Shown here: positions 63,243 to 64,000 of the stretch, piece by piece
Layout of the letters: each line of letters opens with the position of its first letter
Position numbering within the stretch: position 1 is the stretch's first letter
Position numbers and translations under genes: made by a program
The notes under the pieces: model-generated
Told to the model about the DNA's origin: nothing
What the model saw: only the letters and a program-made list of their open reading frames with translations
Databases searched by the model: none
Assembly (NCBI GenBank): GCA_963784195.1
Contig: CAWARA010000015.1
Location: 62,001 to 126,000, forward strand
Direction: 5' to 3'
Source of the DNA: CAVQAH01 sp963784195
GTDB taxonomy: Bacteria; Acidobacteriota; Vicinamibacteria; Vicinamibacterales; 2-12-FULL-66-21
Length of the DNA stretch: 64,000 bases

Positions 63243-64000
<758 letters not shown>

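Overview
The window is high-GC bacterial DNA that I place in the phylum Acidobacteriota, probably the Vicinamibacteria (subdivision 6) lineage. The inference rests on an 823-residue permease of the ADOP type (duplicated MacB/FtsX permease with no ATPase partner, a family expanded in Acidobacteria), on the heavy load of intergenic repeats, and on gene order. No transposase, prophage, CRISPR array or rRNA was seen.

Layout. (1) 1-16941: a surface-polysaccharide locus with UDP-GlcNAc 2-epimerase, heparinase-like protein, Wzx flippase, Wzy-like polymerase, FkbM methyltransferase, two GT4 glycosyltransferases, Wzz-like chain-length regulator, O-antigen ligase-like protein and three further methyltransferases. 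The thiazole genes thiS-thiG sit inside it. (2) 17034-29202: a nuo operon for respiratory complex I in the order A-B-C-D-E-F-H-J-K-L-M-N, with no nuoG or nuoI. (3) 29224-34672: ADOP permease, an isolated selA, two poorly characterised genes and a cold-shock gene. (4) 34860-45151: purH, a PMT-like glycosyltransferase, a sugar kinase of the heptose pathway, a second O-antigen ligase-like protein, a GT9 glycosyltransferase, a Trm112-like zinc protein, a TPR protein, a lipoprotein and ispE. (5) 45331-48258: a secreted-type beta-propeller/amidohydrolase fusion. (6) 48493-64000: a housekeeping block: tRNA-Gln, prs, rplY, pth, rpsF-rpsR-rplI-dnaB, alr, radA, a PIN/TRAM gene, plsC, ispDF, gltX, rlmB, then tRNA-Thr/Tyr/Gly/Thr and tuf.

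Three themes cut across the annotation. First, at least eleven genes, including nuoB, purH and pth, are interrupted by a frameshift, nearly always as if one base had been inserted; this looks like sequence error. I report each as one gene across the shift. Second, the gaps between genes are full of repeats: short tandem arrays with units of 7-14 nt, each with its own unit, and palindromic REP-like elements. Some run into genes and supply coding sequence, a start codon or stop codons. Third, two leaders (nuoA and cspA) contain an intrinsic terminator between a likely promoter and the start codon.

Functionally, the left part builds and exports a long-chain surface glycan, the nuo operon supplies proton-pumping NADH oxidation (with two subunits that must be encoded elsewhere), and the right part is core translation, replication and isoprenoid machinery with gene order conserved in many bacteria.
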